DNA of 64,000 nt from a bacterium (GTDB lineage: Bacteria; Planctomycetota; Planctomycetia; Kolteriales; Kolteriaceae): contig JAIEPU010000057.1 of the NCBI GenBank assembly GCA_019748235.1, positions 19,011-83,010 of the forward strand, read 5' to 3'. Shown piece by piece: positions 8,791 to 17,466 of this stretch (the stretch's first letter is position 1; each line of letters starts with the position of its first letter). The notes beneath the pieces are model-generated. The model saw only the letters and a list, made by a program, of their open reading frames with translations, was not told the origin of the DNA and did no database searches. Made by a program: the position numbers and the translations under genes.

Positions 8791-9572
8791 GGCTTGCTCC
8801 TTCCATGGAAAACGAAGCGAACAGCTATGTCGCCCCGCGAAGCCTAAAAATCCATCACACGGCTGAGCCATCAAGCGGATGGCGCACTGCCCTGGTTGCC
8901 ACCCCGTCGGGCGGTCTCGTAATTGATCGGAGGAAGCTCCTTGTCGCATCGCGTAAATTGCAAGCTAAAAACAAAGCCGAACCAACTTTGGCCGAAAGAT
9001 GGGAAAACTTTGCTGATCATTCTGAAAAGGAGGGCGTTAACAGGGTCAACCGCAACAAAACGATTTTAGGACTGGGGAATCCTCAATTTCGAAAACAGCC
9101 CTGAATCCTGTGCATAGGTGTATTTTGTTTACGTCATGTCCCTCCCGCGGAGTCTTCTCCCTCCAAAACGAGCGGCAAGAGGAGTATCATTAGTTTCAGA
9201 AGGAACTTAGGTCGAGAGAAGGCTCTGAGCGACCCTCCATTGGATCAGCATGACCTGATCCCCCTTGACCGACGCCCGTCGAGTCGTACTTAAATGGTTT
9301 CTATAAGGCGGGATACGCCCCGATTTGTTCTCCGGGTGTTCCCCCAGTAGCTGACTGGCCGCGGGTTTTACCTAACCTCTACGGACCGCAAGATCCTGGT
9401 TGAAAGGATCGCTGAAAGGCTGTTGAAGAACAACCTCTCGTTGACTGCCGGCGATGTTCTGCGAAACTAGCCAATGGTAGCAGTGATGTTGAGCAGCCAG
9501 GGTTCGGAGACTCCAGCAGGATCGCTGGAATAAGAGTGCCGCGGCCTCAGCCGATGGGAAGGATGTCGAACA
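8791..9572. other. Long intergenic region between barrel genes and rpmF
   Basis: This 782-base stretch has no credible gene. The left part must carry the promoter of the barrel genes, which read left. The right part, from about 9210 to rpmF, is packed with short inverted repeats and is described separately as a possible structured leader. I could not match it to tRNA, tmRNA, RNase P RNA or SRP RNA consensus segments. Confidence 0.4.
9210..9553 (+). ncRNA. Candidate structured RNA leader upstream of rpmF-plsX
   Basis: At least seven short hairpins follow one another. GGTCGAGAG (9210-9218) pairs with CTCT...CGACC (9223-9234, with a 3-base bulge). GGATCAG (9242-9248) pairs with CTGATCC (9255-9261). 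GACCGAC (9267-9273) pairs with GTCG-A-GTC (9278-9285). GGCG/CGCC lies at 9307-9319, GATCCT/AGGATC at 9392-9410, TCCAGC/GCTGGA at 9512-9529, and CGGC/GCCG at 9542-9553. The last ends 19 bases before the rpmF start. The pairings are seen directly. A functional RNA, such as a ribosomal-protein leader, is inference; no known family is recognised. Confidence 0.3.
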
Positions 9573-9755
9573 ATGGCTGTACCTAAGCGACGTAAGTCAC
9601 ACTCGCGCGTTCGTACGCAGCGAGCTCACAAGGCGATGACGGCGGTGCAACACCAGTATTGCACTAGCTGTGGTGCTCCAACGCTACCTCACCGTGCTTG
9701 CCCCGCGTGTGGTCACTATCAAAAGCGTTTTTACGTGAAATCTGAGGAAAGCTAA
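9573..9755 (+). CDS. rpmF: 50S ribosomal protein L32
   Basis: This 60-residue basic protein starts MAVPKRRKSHSRVRTQRAHKA, the hallmark of bacterial L32. It has the zinc-ribbon pairs CTSCG and CPACG around residues 31-46, so this is the zinc-binding form. L32 is a component of the large ribosomal subunit. Its stop codon TAA overlaps the ATG of plsX by one base, so the two are translationally coupled, as in many bacteria where rpmF and plsX form one operon linking ribosome supply and lipid synthesis. The DUF177 gene often found before rpmF is absent; the upstream DNA is a non-coding, hairpin-rich leader instead. Confidence 0.97.
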   Translation: MAVPKRRKSHSRVRTQRAHKAMTAVQHQYCTSCGAPTLPHRACPACGHYQKRFYVKSEES

Positions 9756-10771
9756 TGCGGCTAGCCATCGATGCGATGGGAGGCGATGATGCACCGGGAC
9801 CGATCGTACAAGGGGCTCTCGAAGCATTATCGTTAGACGCGGAACTCGATCTTGTGCTCGTCGGTGATGAAAAGGTGATTCACCCCCTCATCGACGGCAA
9901 GATTGATGACGGCAAGCGGCTCAGCGTCATTCACACCGATCAAGCGGTGGGAATGGACGAGAGTCCTGCCGTAGCGATGCGTCGAAAACCCAATAGCTCG
10001 ATTAATGTCTGCTGGTCACTACTCGCTGAGGATAAAGTTGACGGAGTCGTCAGCGCTGGAAACACCGGCGCGGTCGTGGCCGGTGGATTGATGACTCGTC
10101 GATTTTTGCCCGGGATTCAACGTCCCGGCATCGCGGTGCAACTTCCCACGATGACCGGCATCTCAATTTTGATTGATGCCGGCGCCAATCTGAATCCCAA
10201 GCCAGAACACCTTTTTCAATACGGCATGATGGGAGCCTCTCTTGTCCGGCAAGTCTACGGCGTCGAGAATCCCACGATCGGCCTCATGAACATCGGCTCG
10301 GAGGATACCAAAGGAAACACGCTCGCTAAAGAGACTGCCAATCGCTTTCGAAACAGTTTCCTCCGTGATCGTTTCCTCGGAAACATCGAAGGCCGCGATA
10401 TCTGCCGTGGCCTTGTCGACGTGATTGTCTGCGATGGCTTCGTTGGAAATGCTCTTCTCAAATGCTGCGAGGGTGTCCTCGATTTTGTCGTCAAGCGAGT
10501 CGCGATGGAGCTTTTGGGCAGCCTCGACTCGGAACGTCAAAAGGCCGAGGAAGTTTTATTCGGACTCTACAATCAGTACCATCACAGCGAGATCGGCGCT
10601 GCTCCGCTCATGGGGATCGACGGTGTCTGCTTGATCGGACACGGCGGGAGTGATGCCCGCGCGGTCAAAAATGCTATTCGCGGGGCCAAGAAGTATCGCG
10701 ACGTCAACATCTCGATCGTGGATGATCTTTCCAACGATCGGAATAGCAGCCCGACGCCTGCCAAGGCATAA
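9755..10771 (+). CDS. plsX: Phosphate acyltransferase PlsX
   Basis: The product has 338 residues, the normal PlsX length. It starts MRLAIDAMGGDDAPGPIVQG, the conserved N-terminal signature, and has the family segments SAGNTGAVVAGG, DAGAN and MNIGSEDTKGN. PlsX converts acyl-ACP and phosphate to acyl-phosphate, the donor for PlsY in phosphatidic acid synthesis. It is a soluble, membrane-associated enzyme. It overlaps rpmF by one base and is followed by a strong hairpin at 10790-10831, so the operon appears to end here. No fab genes follow, unlike in many other bacteria. Confidence 0.96.
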   Translation: MRLAIDAMGGDDAPGPIVQGALEALSLDAELDLVLVGDEKVIHPLIDGKIDDGKRLSVIHTDQAVGMDESPAVAMRRKPNSSINVCWSLLAEDKVDGVVSAGNTGAVVAGGLMTRRFLPGIQRPGIAVQLPTMTGISILIDAGANLNPKPEHLFQYGMMGASLVRQVYGVENPTIGLMNIGSEDTKGNTLAKETANRFRNSFLRDRFLGNIEGRDICRGLVDVIVCDGFVGNALLKCCEGVLDFVVKRVAMELLGSLDSERQKAEEVLFGLYNQYHHSEIGAAPLMGIDGVCLIGHGGSDARAVKNAIRGAKKYRDVNISIVDDLSNDRNSSPTPAKA

Positions 10772-10789
10772 TGCCTACTCTTTGAGATC

Positions 10790-10831
10790 GAGCGAAGGCT
10801 TTTGGCCAATTCAGGCGAGAAGCCTTCGCTC
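10790..10831 (+). terminator. Terminator-like hairpin after plsX
   Basis: GAGCGAAGGCTT (10790-10801) pairs perfectly with AAGCCTTCGCTC (10820-10831), a 12-bp stem with an 18-base loop, followed by ATTTCTTGGTT. It lies 19 bases after the plsX stop. The T-tract is broken, but the stem is strong and its place fits an intrinsic terminator. Confidence 0.65.
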
Positions 10832-10966
10832 ATTTCTTGGTTCGTCGTAAAGCATTATCAGTTCAGAGTTTGCACCTCGATGTGCAGCATTGGTTCCTCT
10901 TGCGTTCCTTGGACATCGCTGCTATAGGCCCCCGTCTCGTTCGCAGGGACGTGATGGAGGGCTAGC

Positions 10967-12100
10967 GTGACATATCGAAGAACGTTCGCGGCTCTCGGCG
11001 TCACCCTCGGCGTGGCTTATCTCCTCGGATGTGAACCGGTTTCCTCAATCGAATCCCCCACGGGCGAGACCACTCGTTCGCTTTCTAATCGCGCGACCAC
11101 TTGGACTGTTCGTCGGCCGATGTCCATGCCGATCGGAGGGACGTCGGAAGTGTATTTTGCCGACTCGGGGGTTGCCTCTTCTTCAGTAAACGTGGTTCGG
11201 ATGGGAGCGATCTTCACGGAGTCGACCGAGAAAACCCTCGATTGCTACACGTCGCATAAGCCTAACGAAGAACTCTCAAACGAAGTCATCCGGGCGGCTC
11301 GCCGAGGAATCCAGGTCAGGGCCATTCTTCCCGCCGAATTTTTAGCATCCGCCGATGGCCGCCGCTGGCTGGCGGCGGGGATAGAGTGCAAATCTGACCC
11401 ATTAGCCACTGAGTCCGATCAAGACTTCATCGTCGCCGACGGCGACCGCTTGCTTGTGGGTAGTTGGGACTTCATCTCGGGGCAACCATCGGACTCCTCC
11501 CTGCTCTTCTGGCTCGATGAAGAAGAGGTCGCATCCGCCTTTGCCGATTGGTTTCATTCTCAATGGCAAAAGGAGAACCTTTCTCACCGTGTATTACCAA
11601 AGTCGGTTGGTTCCGTGAATTCGCCTGCAAGAACGCGCGCCACCATCGGCCTTCCCAAGCAATCCAGTCACTCGATCGAACAGGCCATCCGCCGTGCCCG
11701 ACGATCAGTGCACTTCCTCGCTGGTGATCTGATTGACGATGAGATTACTTCGGCGCTGACCGAGGCGGCTCGACGGGGGGTCGAAGTCTCAGGAGTCGTC
11801 GGCTCGCACGAGCAAAGGGGTGGCGTCGAACTTCAGCAACTCAATGAACTGGAACGCGTGCATATTCTGATGGCCGGTTCGGCAAGCCAAGGGATGCGTC
11901 ACAACTTCTATATCGTCGACGGAAACTTCGTGATGATTCTTTCCCGTATGCCTCGGAAAAATGCGAACAGTCTGGATGTCCTATCCGTGATCACGACGCG
12001 AGATGGCAAACTCCTTGCCTCATTCAAAGATGAATTCGCTCGAATCCAAGGCCGCGCCGCCGCGACCGTGGCGAGCCGGTTGGAACGAGCGTTTCGATAG
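10967..12100 (+). CDS. Phospholipase D-fold lipoprotein with degenerate active sites
   Basis: The product has 377 residues and starts at a GTG preceded by GGAGGGCTAGC. A lipoprotein signal peptide ends in the lipobox AYLLGC (Cys22). Two phospholipase D-like halves follow, resembling cardiolipin synthases, with segments such as EVIRAARRGIQVRAILP and ITSALTEAARRGVEVSGVV. The HxKxxxxD motif that defines active PLD enzymes is lost in both halves. The first reads DQDFIVAD, with GSWDF after it. The second reads RHNFYIVD. Only the Asp of each remains. The protein is therefore probably not a phosphodiesterase or synthase of the usual mechanism; a binding or scaffolding role at the membrane is inferred. 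The family call rests on the repeated fold-level pattern and is moderately sure. Confidence 0.75.
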   Translation: MTYRRTFAALGVTLGVAYLLGCEPVSSIESPTGETTRSLSNRATTWTVRRPMSMPIGGTSEVYFADSGVASSSVNVVRMGAIFTESTEKTLDCYTSHKPNEELSNEVIRAARRGIQVRAILPAEFLASADGRRWLAAGIECKSDPLATESDQDFIVADGDRLLVGSWDFISGQPSDSSLLFWLDEEEVASAFADWFHSQWQKENLSHRVLPKSVGSVNSPARTRATIGLPKQSSHSIEQAIRRARRSVHFLAGDLIDDEITSALTEAARRGVEVSGVVGSHEQRGGVELQQLNELERVHILMAGSASQGMRHNFYIVDGNFVMILSRMPRKNANSLDVLSVITTRDGKLLASFKDEFARIQGRAAATVASRLERAFR

Positions 12101-12200
12101 AAGTATTCATCACACTCTGACGGCTACGCAATCATAGAGATCATCTTCCGATGCCCAATGTGTTCGACATGGTCACGGCGAGGATCATCATCACAATGAC

Positions 12201-12377
12201 TCAGAAGAATGAGGCAAAAGTGTTAAGGATTTTCGGCGACCAACGAAGTATTAGAGCGATGGCAATGAGTGCGAGTAAACACCCAATAGCGATGGGAAAG
12301 ATTCCATCGATCAGTGGCTCAAACGTATAAGGGTACGGTGCGCCATGCAAGAATTTCGAAGGCGCCGACCAGTTCAT
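12201..12377 (-). CDS. Possible 58-residue single-pass membrane protein
   Basis: This short reverse-strand frame begins with ATG at 12375-12377 and ends with TGA at 12201-12203. The product starts MNWSAPSKFLHGAPYPYTFE and has one strong hydrophobic helix at about residues 27-45 (PIAIGCLLALIAIALIL) followed by the basic RWSPK. It starts 45 bases behind the stop of dxs on the same strand and could be the last gene of that operon. There is no good Shine-Dalgarno sequence (GCGGCGA only). The membrane segment is persuasive for so short a frame, but chance cannot be excluded. I do not recognise a family. Confidence 0.4.
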   Translation of the reverse strand: MNWSAPSKFLHGAPYPYTFEPLIDGIFPIAIGCLLALIAIALILRWSPKILNTFASFF

Positions 12378-12422
12378 TCGCCGCGATCACTAGCAGAACG
12401 TCACCGCTAATCGATCGTGCGT

Positions 12423-14357
12423 TCAAGATGCGATCTTGCCGTCTGTGCTGAGCGTTTCGATGATCGTGCCGACGTTGTACTTCTTCGCCATCTCGACGAT
12501 CTTGTTCACCATCGAGTTCGTATCGAGGCCGACCTCCGCAAGTTGTTCCTTCCGATCAGCATGCATCACCCAGCGGTCAGGCATGGCGGCAATCTGAAGG
12601 CGAGAAGCATCCACCCCCGCTTCGTTCGCTGCTTCTAGCACGGCCGAACCAAAGCCACCCATCTTGACTCCCTCTTCTACGGTGAGGACGAGAGGAAGCT
12701 GTTCGATAGCTTTGAGTATGGTTGTCTTATCCAGTGGTTTGACGAACCGCGCGTTAATGACGCCGATATCGAGCCCCATCTCGCGGAGCTTCTTGCTGGC
12801 GGCCACCGCTTCGCCAAACAAGGAGCCGTACGCAATAATGCAGCCATCGGTTCCCCACTCATAGATCTCTGCTTGGCCCAGTTCCAGCGGGACTGGCGTT
12901 CGTTCGATGCGTGCGGGAGTCGCTTTCGGGTAACGGATTGCCGTCGGGCTGGAATGATGGAGTGAGAACTCAAGCATGGGCGCGACGTCAAGCTCATCAC
13001 CAGGAGCCATAACCACGAGATCCGGGAAGATTCGCATGTAAGCAACGTCGAAGCTGCCATGATGCGTCGGACCATCTGGACCCGTAAAGCCCGCTCGATC
13101 CATGCAGAAAACAACGGGCAAATTTTGAAGTGAGACTTCTTGAAAGACCTGGTCGAACGATCGTTGAAGGAAGGTCGAATAGATGTCGACAATCGGCTTG
13201 AGGCCAGTCTTCGCCAGCCCCGCCGCAAAAGCGACTGCGTGCGATTCACAAATGCCGACATCGAAGAAGCGGTCCGGAAATTCCTCTCGCACCTTCTCGA
13301 GCTTATTCCCTTGGCACATCGCCGCCGTCATGACGCAGACCTTCGGATCCTTCTTCATCTGCTCATAGATCGCGCTGCTGACGACGTCGGTAAAGGCGAT
13401 GGATGACGTCGACTTCTTGAGTGAGATTACTCCGTTGTCAACCTTTTCGAAGACAGGAGGCGTATGGAACTTAACTGGATCGTTGCACGCGCTCGGAACG
13501 CCATGCCCCTTGTTGGTGAGGACATGGAGCAAGGTCGGCTTCTTCGCCTGCTTCACTCGCTGCAAGTATTCCGTCAGGGTCGGTATGTCATGGCCGTCAA
13601 TGGGGCCAATGTAATTGAATCCGAGTTTTTCGAACAGCATACCGCCAAAGAAGCTTACCTTGACGATGTCCTTTGCCACTTCCCAGAGACGTTCGAACGA
13701 ATCCGATGCCTTCGAGAGCGTTTTGACGAAGCGGTCCATGTGCCGCTTCACGTCTTTGAGCATCGGAGCGAGTCGAGCTTGCTCGAGAGAGTGGGCAACA
13801 CCGCCGACACGAGGACAGATCGACATCTTGTTGTCGTTCAGAATGACGATCAAATTCTTGTTAAGTCCCGCGGCGTTATTCATCGCCTCGAAGACGATCC
13901 CTGAAGGGAATGCACCGTCCCCAATCACCGCGATCGAATGGCGGTCCTCTTCGTTGTTGAGGATGTCTCCCATCTTGAGGCCCAGTGCGGTCGAAACGCT
14001 TGAACCTGCATGCCCTGTCATGAAAAGGTCGTATTCGCTCTCCGCAGGATTGGGATATCCCATAATGCCGCCGCGCGTGCGAATGCTGTGGAATTGCTCG
14101 TAGCGGCCTGTGATGAGCTTATGCGGATAGATCTGATGTCCGGTATCCCAGATCAGACGATCACGGCTGAAATCAAATTCGCGGTGAAGTGCGAGGCAGA
14201 GTTCCACGACGCCTAGATTGCTAGCGAAATGGACCGTCCGATCGAAAAGCGGACGACAGAGTTCCTCGCGCATCTCGTCCGCGAGTTGTCTGAGTTGATC
14301 GAAAGAGAACGCCTTCAGATCATGGGGATTCTTGATCGTCGGCAGAAGAGCACTCAT
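12423..14357 (-). CDS. dxs: 1-deoxy-D-xylulose-5-phosphate synthase
   Basis: The product has 644 residues, close to the usual 620-640. It makes DXP from pyruvate and glyceraldehyde 3-phosphate, the first step of the MEP isoprenoid pathway, using thiamine diphosphate. The N-terminal domain has WDTGHQIYPHKLITGR and the TPP motif that opens GDGAFPSG and closes NDN; the central pyrimidine-binding and C-terminal transketolase domains follow (ESHAVAFAAGLA, DRAGFTGPDGPTHHG). Several motifs are divergent: MTGHAGSSVSTALG replaces the usual GTGHSSTSIS, and GGIMGYPNPAESEYD replaces GLSGF...ESE.D. The gene may be a divergent Dxs clade or a second copy. Its ATG overlaps the stop of the polyprenyl synthase by one base, so the two are an operon. 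Confidence 0.9.
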   Translation of the reverse strand: MSALLPTIKNPHDLKAFSFDQLRQLADEMREELCRPLFDRTVHFASNLGVVELCLALHREFDFSRDRLIWDTGHQIYPHKLITGRYEQFHSIRTRGGIMGYPNPAESEYDLFMTGHAGSSVSTALGLKMGDILNNEEDRHSIAVIGDGAFPSGIVFEAMNNAAGLNKNLIVILNDNKMSICPRVGGVAHSLEQARLAPMLKDVKRHMDRFVKTLSKASDSFERLWEVAKDIVKVSFFGGMLFEKLGFNYIGPIDGHDIPTLTEYLQRVKQAKKPTLLHVLTNKGHGVPSACNDPVKFHTPPVFEKVDNGVISLKKSTSSIAFTDVVSSAIYEQMKKDPKVCVMTAAMCQGNKLEKVREEFPDRFFDVGICESHAVAFAAGLAKTGLKPIVDIYSTFLQRSFDQVFQEVSLQNLPVVFCMDRAGFTGPDGPTHHGSFDVAYMRIFPDLVVMAPGDELDVAPMLEFSLHHSSPTAIRYPKATPARIERTPVPLELGQAEIYEWGTDGCIIAYGSLFGEAVAASKKLREMGLDIGVINARFVKPLDKTTILKAIEQLPLVLTVEEGVKMGGFGSAVLEAANEAGVDASRLQIAAMPDRWVMHADRKEQLAEVGLDTNSMVNKIVEMAKKYNVGTIIETLSTDGKIAS

Positions 14358-15247
14358 TAACGATCCCTTTCGACCACGTAACGCGCCAATGCCTTGAGCA
14401 ATCCGGCGTTTCCACCTAAAGGGCGAAGTGCATTCGACGCTTCTTCGACCAGTTCGTGAGCCTGCCGGCGGCTCTCTTCAATTCCAAGGATTTTCGGATA
14501 CGTCAGCTTGCCCGCGGCGTCATCCTTTTGAACCCCTTTTCCGACGAGTTCAGGATCTCCCTCAACGTCGAGGAGATCGTCAGCAATTTGGAACGCCAAT
14601 CCGATTGCCTTGCCATACGTCGCCAGAGCGGCAATTTGTTCGTCCGAAGCCCCTGCGATGTAGCCCCCCATTTTGAGCGATGCCGTCAGCAGAGCTCCTG
14701 TCTTCCTTGAGTGTAGGGACGAAAGCCACTCGGCGCCTCCTCCTGCGCTCGGAGGATTCAAATCGTCGACTTGACCCCCAACCATCCCGGCCGGACCAGC
14801 CGCCACTGCCAGCTCACGGATACACTTCACCGCTACTGCCGACGGCTGAATCTCGGTCATGATTTCGAAAGCGAGCGTGTGGAGTGAATCCCCCGCCAGG
14901 ATCGCCGTTGCTTCATCGAAACGACGATGACACGTCAATTGGCCGCGACGATATTCGTCATCATCCATCGCGGGCAGGTCGTCGTGGATCAGCGAGTAGG
15001 TATGCACCATCTCAACCGCACAGGCCGCGGGCAACGCCGCATCGGTCATTCCCCCACACGCGTCGCAAGAAAGCAACACCAGGATGGGACGCAGCCTTTT
15101 GCCCCCTCCAAAAATGCTGTAGCGCATTGCTTCACGAAGTAAATCAGGCCCGACAAGTTGTTGGCCCAAATAGCGATCGAGCGACCTATCAACGAGCTCC
15201 CCCCACGACTTCAGGGAATCGGTCAAGGATTCAGCAGTGGAAGGCAT
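14357..15247 (-). CDS. ispA: Polyprenyl diphosphate synthase (farnesyl/geranylgeranyl type)
   Basis: The product has about 296 residues. The two Asp-rich motifs of trans-prenyl synthases are present: DDLPAMDDD, and DDLLDVEGD after the FQIA helix. FGGGKRLRP binds the homoallylic substrate. The enzyme condenses IPP with allylic diphosphates to give C15 or C20 products, so it sits downstream of Dxs in the same pathway. The start MPSTAESLTDSL at 15247 is chosen because GAGAGGAG lies four bases before it; the ATG at 15274 would add nine residues. The stop codon overlaps the dxs ATG. Chain length cannot be fixed from the sequence alone, so the symbol is by best analogy to IspA. Confidence 0.88.
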   Translation of the reverse strand: MPSTAESLTDSLKSWGELVDRSLDRYLGQQLVGPDLLREAMRYSIFGGGKRLRPILVLLSCDACGGMTDAALPAACAVEMVHTYSLIHDDLPAMDDDEYRRGQLTCHRRFDEATAILAGDSLHTLAFEIMTEIQPSAVAVKCIRELAVAAGPAGMVGGQVDDLNPPSAGGGAEWLSSLHSRKTGALLTASLKMGGYIAGASDEQIAALATYGKAIGLAFQIADDLLDVEGDPELVGKGVQKDDAAGKLTYPKILGIEESRRQAHELVEEASNALRPLGGNAGLLKALARYVVERDR

Positions 15248-15368
15248 CAGGCTCCTCTCGCGGTACAAGTTCAAGCGTTAATTTAGGTAACGTCTAACTC
15301 TACCGCGTGGAACCAGCCTTCAGCAATGCCAATGAGATAAGCGGGCCATCGCTCCGCAAATTAACTTA

Positions 15369-15385
15369 ACTTTGCAATGCAAAGT
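15369..15385. promoter_or_regulatory. 17-base palindrome in divergent promoter region
   Basis: ACTTTGCA, a central A, and TGCAAAGT form a perfect inverted repeat with 8-base arms. It lies between the isoprenoid operon, reading left, and the SNF2 helicase gene, reading right, in an AT-rich stretch. This is the size and place of a dimeric repressor operator. The regulator is unknown. Confidence 0.35.
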
Positions 15386-15460
15386 AAACAAGAGCCGATT
15401 GTTAATAATGTTGCTAACCTGACGCTCACAATCACTTAAGCTCATGAACTTCATAGACTT

Positions 15461-17335
15461 ATGAGTCATAAATCTCCGATCGCATTGGCGTCGCCATTCT
15501 TACCGCACCAACTGCTTTCCACAGTCGATCAATACCCGCGAACCAATCAGCCGATGAAGAAGGGGCGACATCATTCTCTCAGCGAAAGGGATTACGTGGC
15601 GCAAGGTCTTTGGTGGATATGGGATAAGATTGTTCGTTTCGGGGGCCAGAGCCCGAGTGCCGAGGAATCTCCGCGCGTTTCGCCGCTCGGTTTGAATGAT
15701 CTTGCTCCCCCCACCATCCAGACCGTCACGATTTCCCTTCCATCCTTTCGGCGGACCAAGCCCACCCTTCCCTCTGCCCGCGTCACGAGCTTGGTATTCG
15801 GCTCGCCTCCCCTACTGAAGCCGATGGTCGCCCACCCCGAGGAGACTTCCACGCCGGCACGAGCCGTGAAGCCGCTCAGCAAGAGAAAACCCCCAGAGGG
15901 TATGCCGCTTCGCGATCGATTACAGTCTCTTCTTCAGCCGCCCATCGACGTCTTGATTGGAGACAATCGCCTTTACATGCCGTTCGATCCGTTTCCCTAT
16001 CAGTACGAAGGGATCGGTTTCCTCTCGGGAAGTTGGGGAGCGATCTTGGCAGACGAGATGGGCCTCGGCAAAACGATGCAGTCGGTGATGGCGATCCGCC
16101 TGATGCTGCGCGCGGGGATGATTCAATCCGCCCTCCTCGTCTGTCCCAAGCCACTGGTTTCGAATTGGAAGAGAGAGTTCACGCTTTGGGCAGAGGAGAT
16201 ACCGATAGCGATCAGTCCCTCCGAGTCGTGGTCGCGCCGCAATTTCTGGCTCAATGATCGAACGCCGGTCAAGATCGCAAACTATGAAAGCCTTTCTCGA
16301 GATTCAGAGATTGTGAACGGTGCCGGTGTCTCGTTTGATCTCGTGGTGCTTGATGAAGCCCAGCGAATCAAAAATCGGGATTCCAAAACGTCGAGCGTCG
16401 TCCACGGCATTCGAAGGAAGCGAAGCTGGGCGCTGACAGGAACTCCTGTCGAGAATCGCGCCGAGGATTTGATCAGCCTTCTCGATTTCGTCCATAACCG
16501 CAAGACCATCGTCGAGCATGATCCTGATGCAAATCGCCCTGACCTCCTTCGGGATGCCGTCGCTGAAGTCATTCTTCGCCGGACGAAAGACATGGTGATG
16601 GATGACCTCCCCGCGCGCATGACACGAGACATCTTCGTCTATTTAGGTCCAGAACAGCGGGCACGCTACGATTCCGCGGAGAAGGACGGCGTCATCAAAC
16701 TCGGCGAGATGGGAGAAGAGATCACGATCGAGCATGTCTTCAAGCTCATCGGCCAGCTCAAGCTCATTTGCAACTTCGACCCGGCCACGGGAGAAAGCGC
16801 AAAAGCCGAGCAGCTTGAAGGAGATCTCGAGGAAGTCATCGAGTCAGGAAAGAAGGGGATCATCTTCTCGCAGTACGTCTCCACGCTCGATCGGCTATCG
16901 GAGCGACTCAGTCATTTGAATCCGCTTTCTTATCACGGATCGGTGCCACACTCGCAGCGAGACGAGATTCTTCGCAAGTTTCGCGAGGACAAAGATCGGC
17001 CGATTCTGCTTCTCAGCTATGGCACCGGCGCGGTCGGGCTCAATCTGCAGTTTTCGAATTACGTCTTTCTTTACGATCGATGGTGGAACCCGGCGATCGA
17101 GGATCAAGCCATCAACCGGGCTCACCGCATCGGCCAGAAAGATCGCGTGTTCGTGACCCGGTATATCTGTCCGAATACGATTGAGTCCCGCATCGCTCAA
17201 GTTCTCGATCAGAAGCGGGAACTCTTTTCATTCCTGATTGATGGGCATTCCGCGCCACAAGAGAGCCTGGGGCTCTCGGCTGATGAAATCTTTGGCCTGT
17301 TCGATTTGAAAGTCAGATCTCGGAATGCCGCCTGA
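15461..17335 (+). CDS. SNF2-family DEAD/DEAH-box helicase
   Basis: The product has 624 residues. After a poorly conserved, Pro-rich N-terminus (about 1-160) come the SNF2 ATPase motifs: DEMGLGKT (Walker A, 198-205), DEAQ (298-301) with RIKN, and LTGTPVENR. The C-terminal RecA lobe has YHGSVPHSQRDEILRKF, LLSYGTGAVGLNLQ, WWNPAIEDQAINRAHRIGQ and ends near the FSFLIDG segment. Such proteins use ATP to translocate on duplex DNA and remodel DNA-bound proteins; bacterial members include RapA-like and defence-linked helicases. No methylase or nuclease is adjacent, so a defence role is not supported here. The ATG at 15461 is used; a later ATG at 15554 is possible because the first 30 residues look non-conserved. 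Confidence 0.9.
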   Translation: MSHKSPIALASPFLPHQLLSTVDQYPRTNQPMKKGRHHSLSERDYVAQGLWWIWDKIVRFGGQSPSAEESPRVSPLGLNDLAPPTIQTVTISLPSFRRTKPTLPSARVTSLVFGSPPLLKPMVAHPEETSTPARAVKPLSKRKPPEGMPLRDRLQSLLQPPIDVLIGDNRLYMPFDPFPYQYEGIGFLSGSWGAILADEMGLGKTMQSVMAIRLMLRAGMIQSALLVCPKPLVSNWKREFTLWAEEIPIAISPSESWSRRNFWLNDRTPVKIANYESLSRDSEIVNGAGVSFDLVVLDEAQRIKNRDSKTSSVVHGIRRKRSWALTGTPVENRAEDLISLLDFVHNRKTIVEHDPDANRPDLLRDAVAEVILRRTKDMVMDDLPARMTRDIFVYLGPEQRARYDSAEKDGVIKLGEMGEEITIEHVFKLIGQLKLICNFDPATGESAKAEQLEGDLEEVIESGKKGIIFSQYVSTLDRLSERLSHLNPLSYHGSVPHSQRDEILRKFREDKDRPILLLSYGTGAVGLNLQFSNYVFLYDRWWNPAIEDQAINRAHRIGQKDRVFVTRYICPNTIESRIAQVLDQKRELFSFLIDGHSAPQESLGLSADEIFGLFDLKVRSRNAA

Positions 17336-17466
17336 ATCCGTTCACGAAGTTCAAATTCCTTGAGCGTGCGTTTTTGAGAGGTGGGCAATTGCCATTCGAT
17401 CCGGGGTGCTCGTACAGATACTCTTAAATAGACGATCGCAAACAAGTTCAGCCAGCAAGTGAGACT

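Noticed and set aside
9500..9530. GGTTCGGAGACTCC, resembling a tRNA T-loop
   Set aside because: The flanking bases cannot form the T-stem, and no acceptor stem or anticodon arm is present.
15461..17335. SNF2 helicase as part of a DISARM- or BREX-like defence system
   Set aside because: No methylase, nuclease, protease or other defence gene is adjacent; neighbours are isoprenoid and lar genes.
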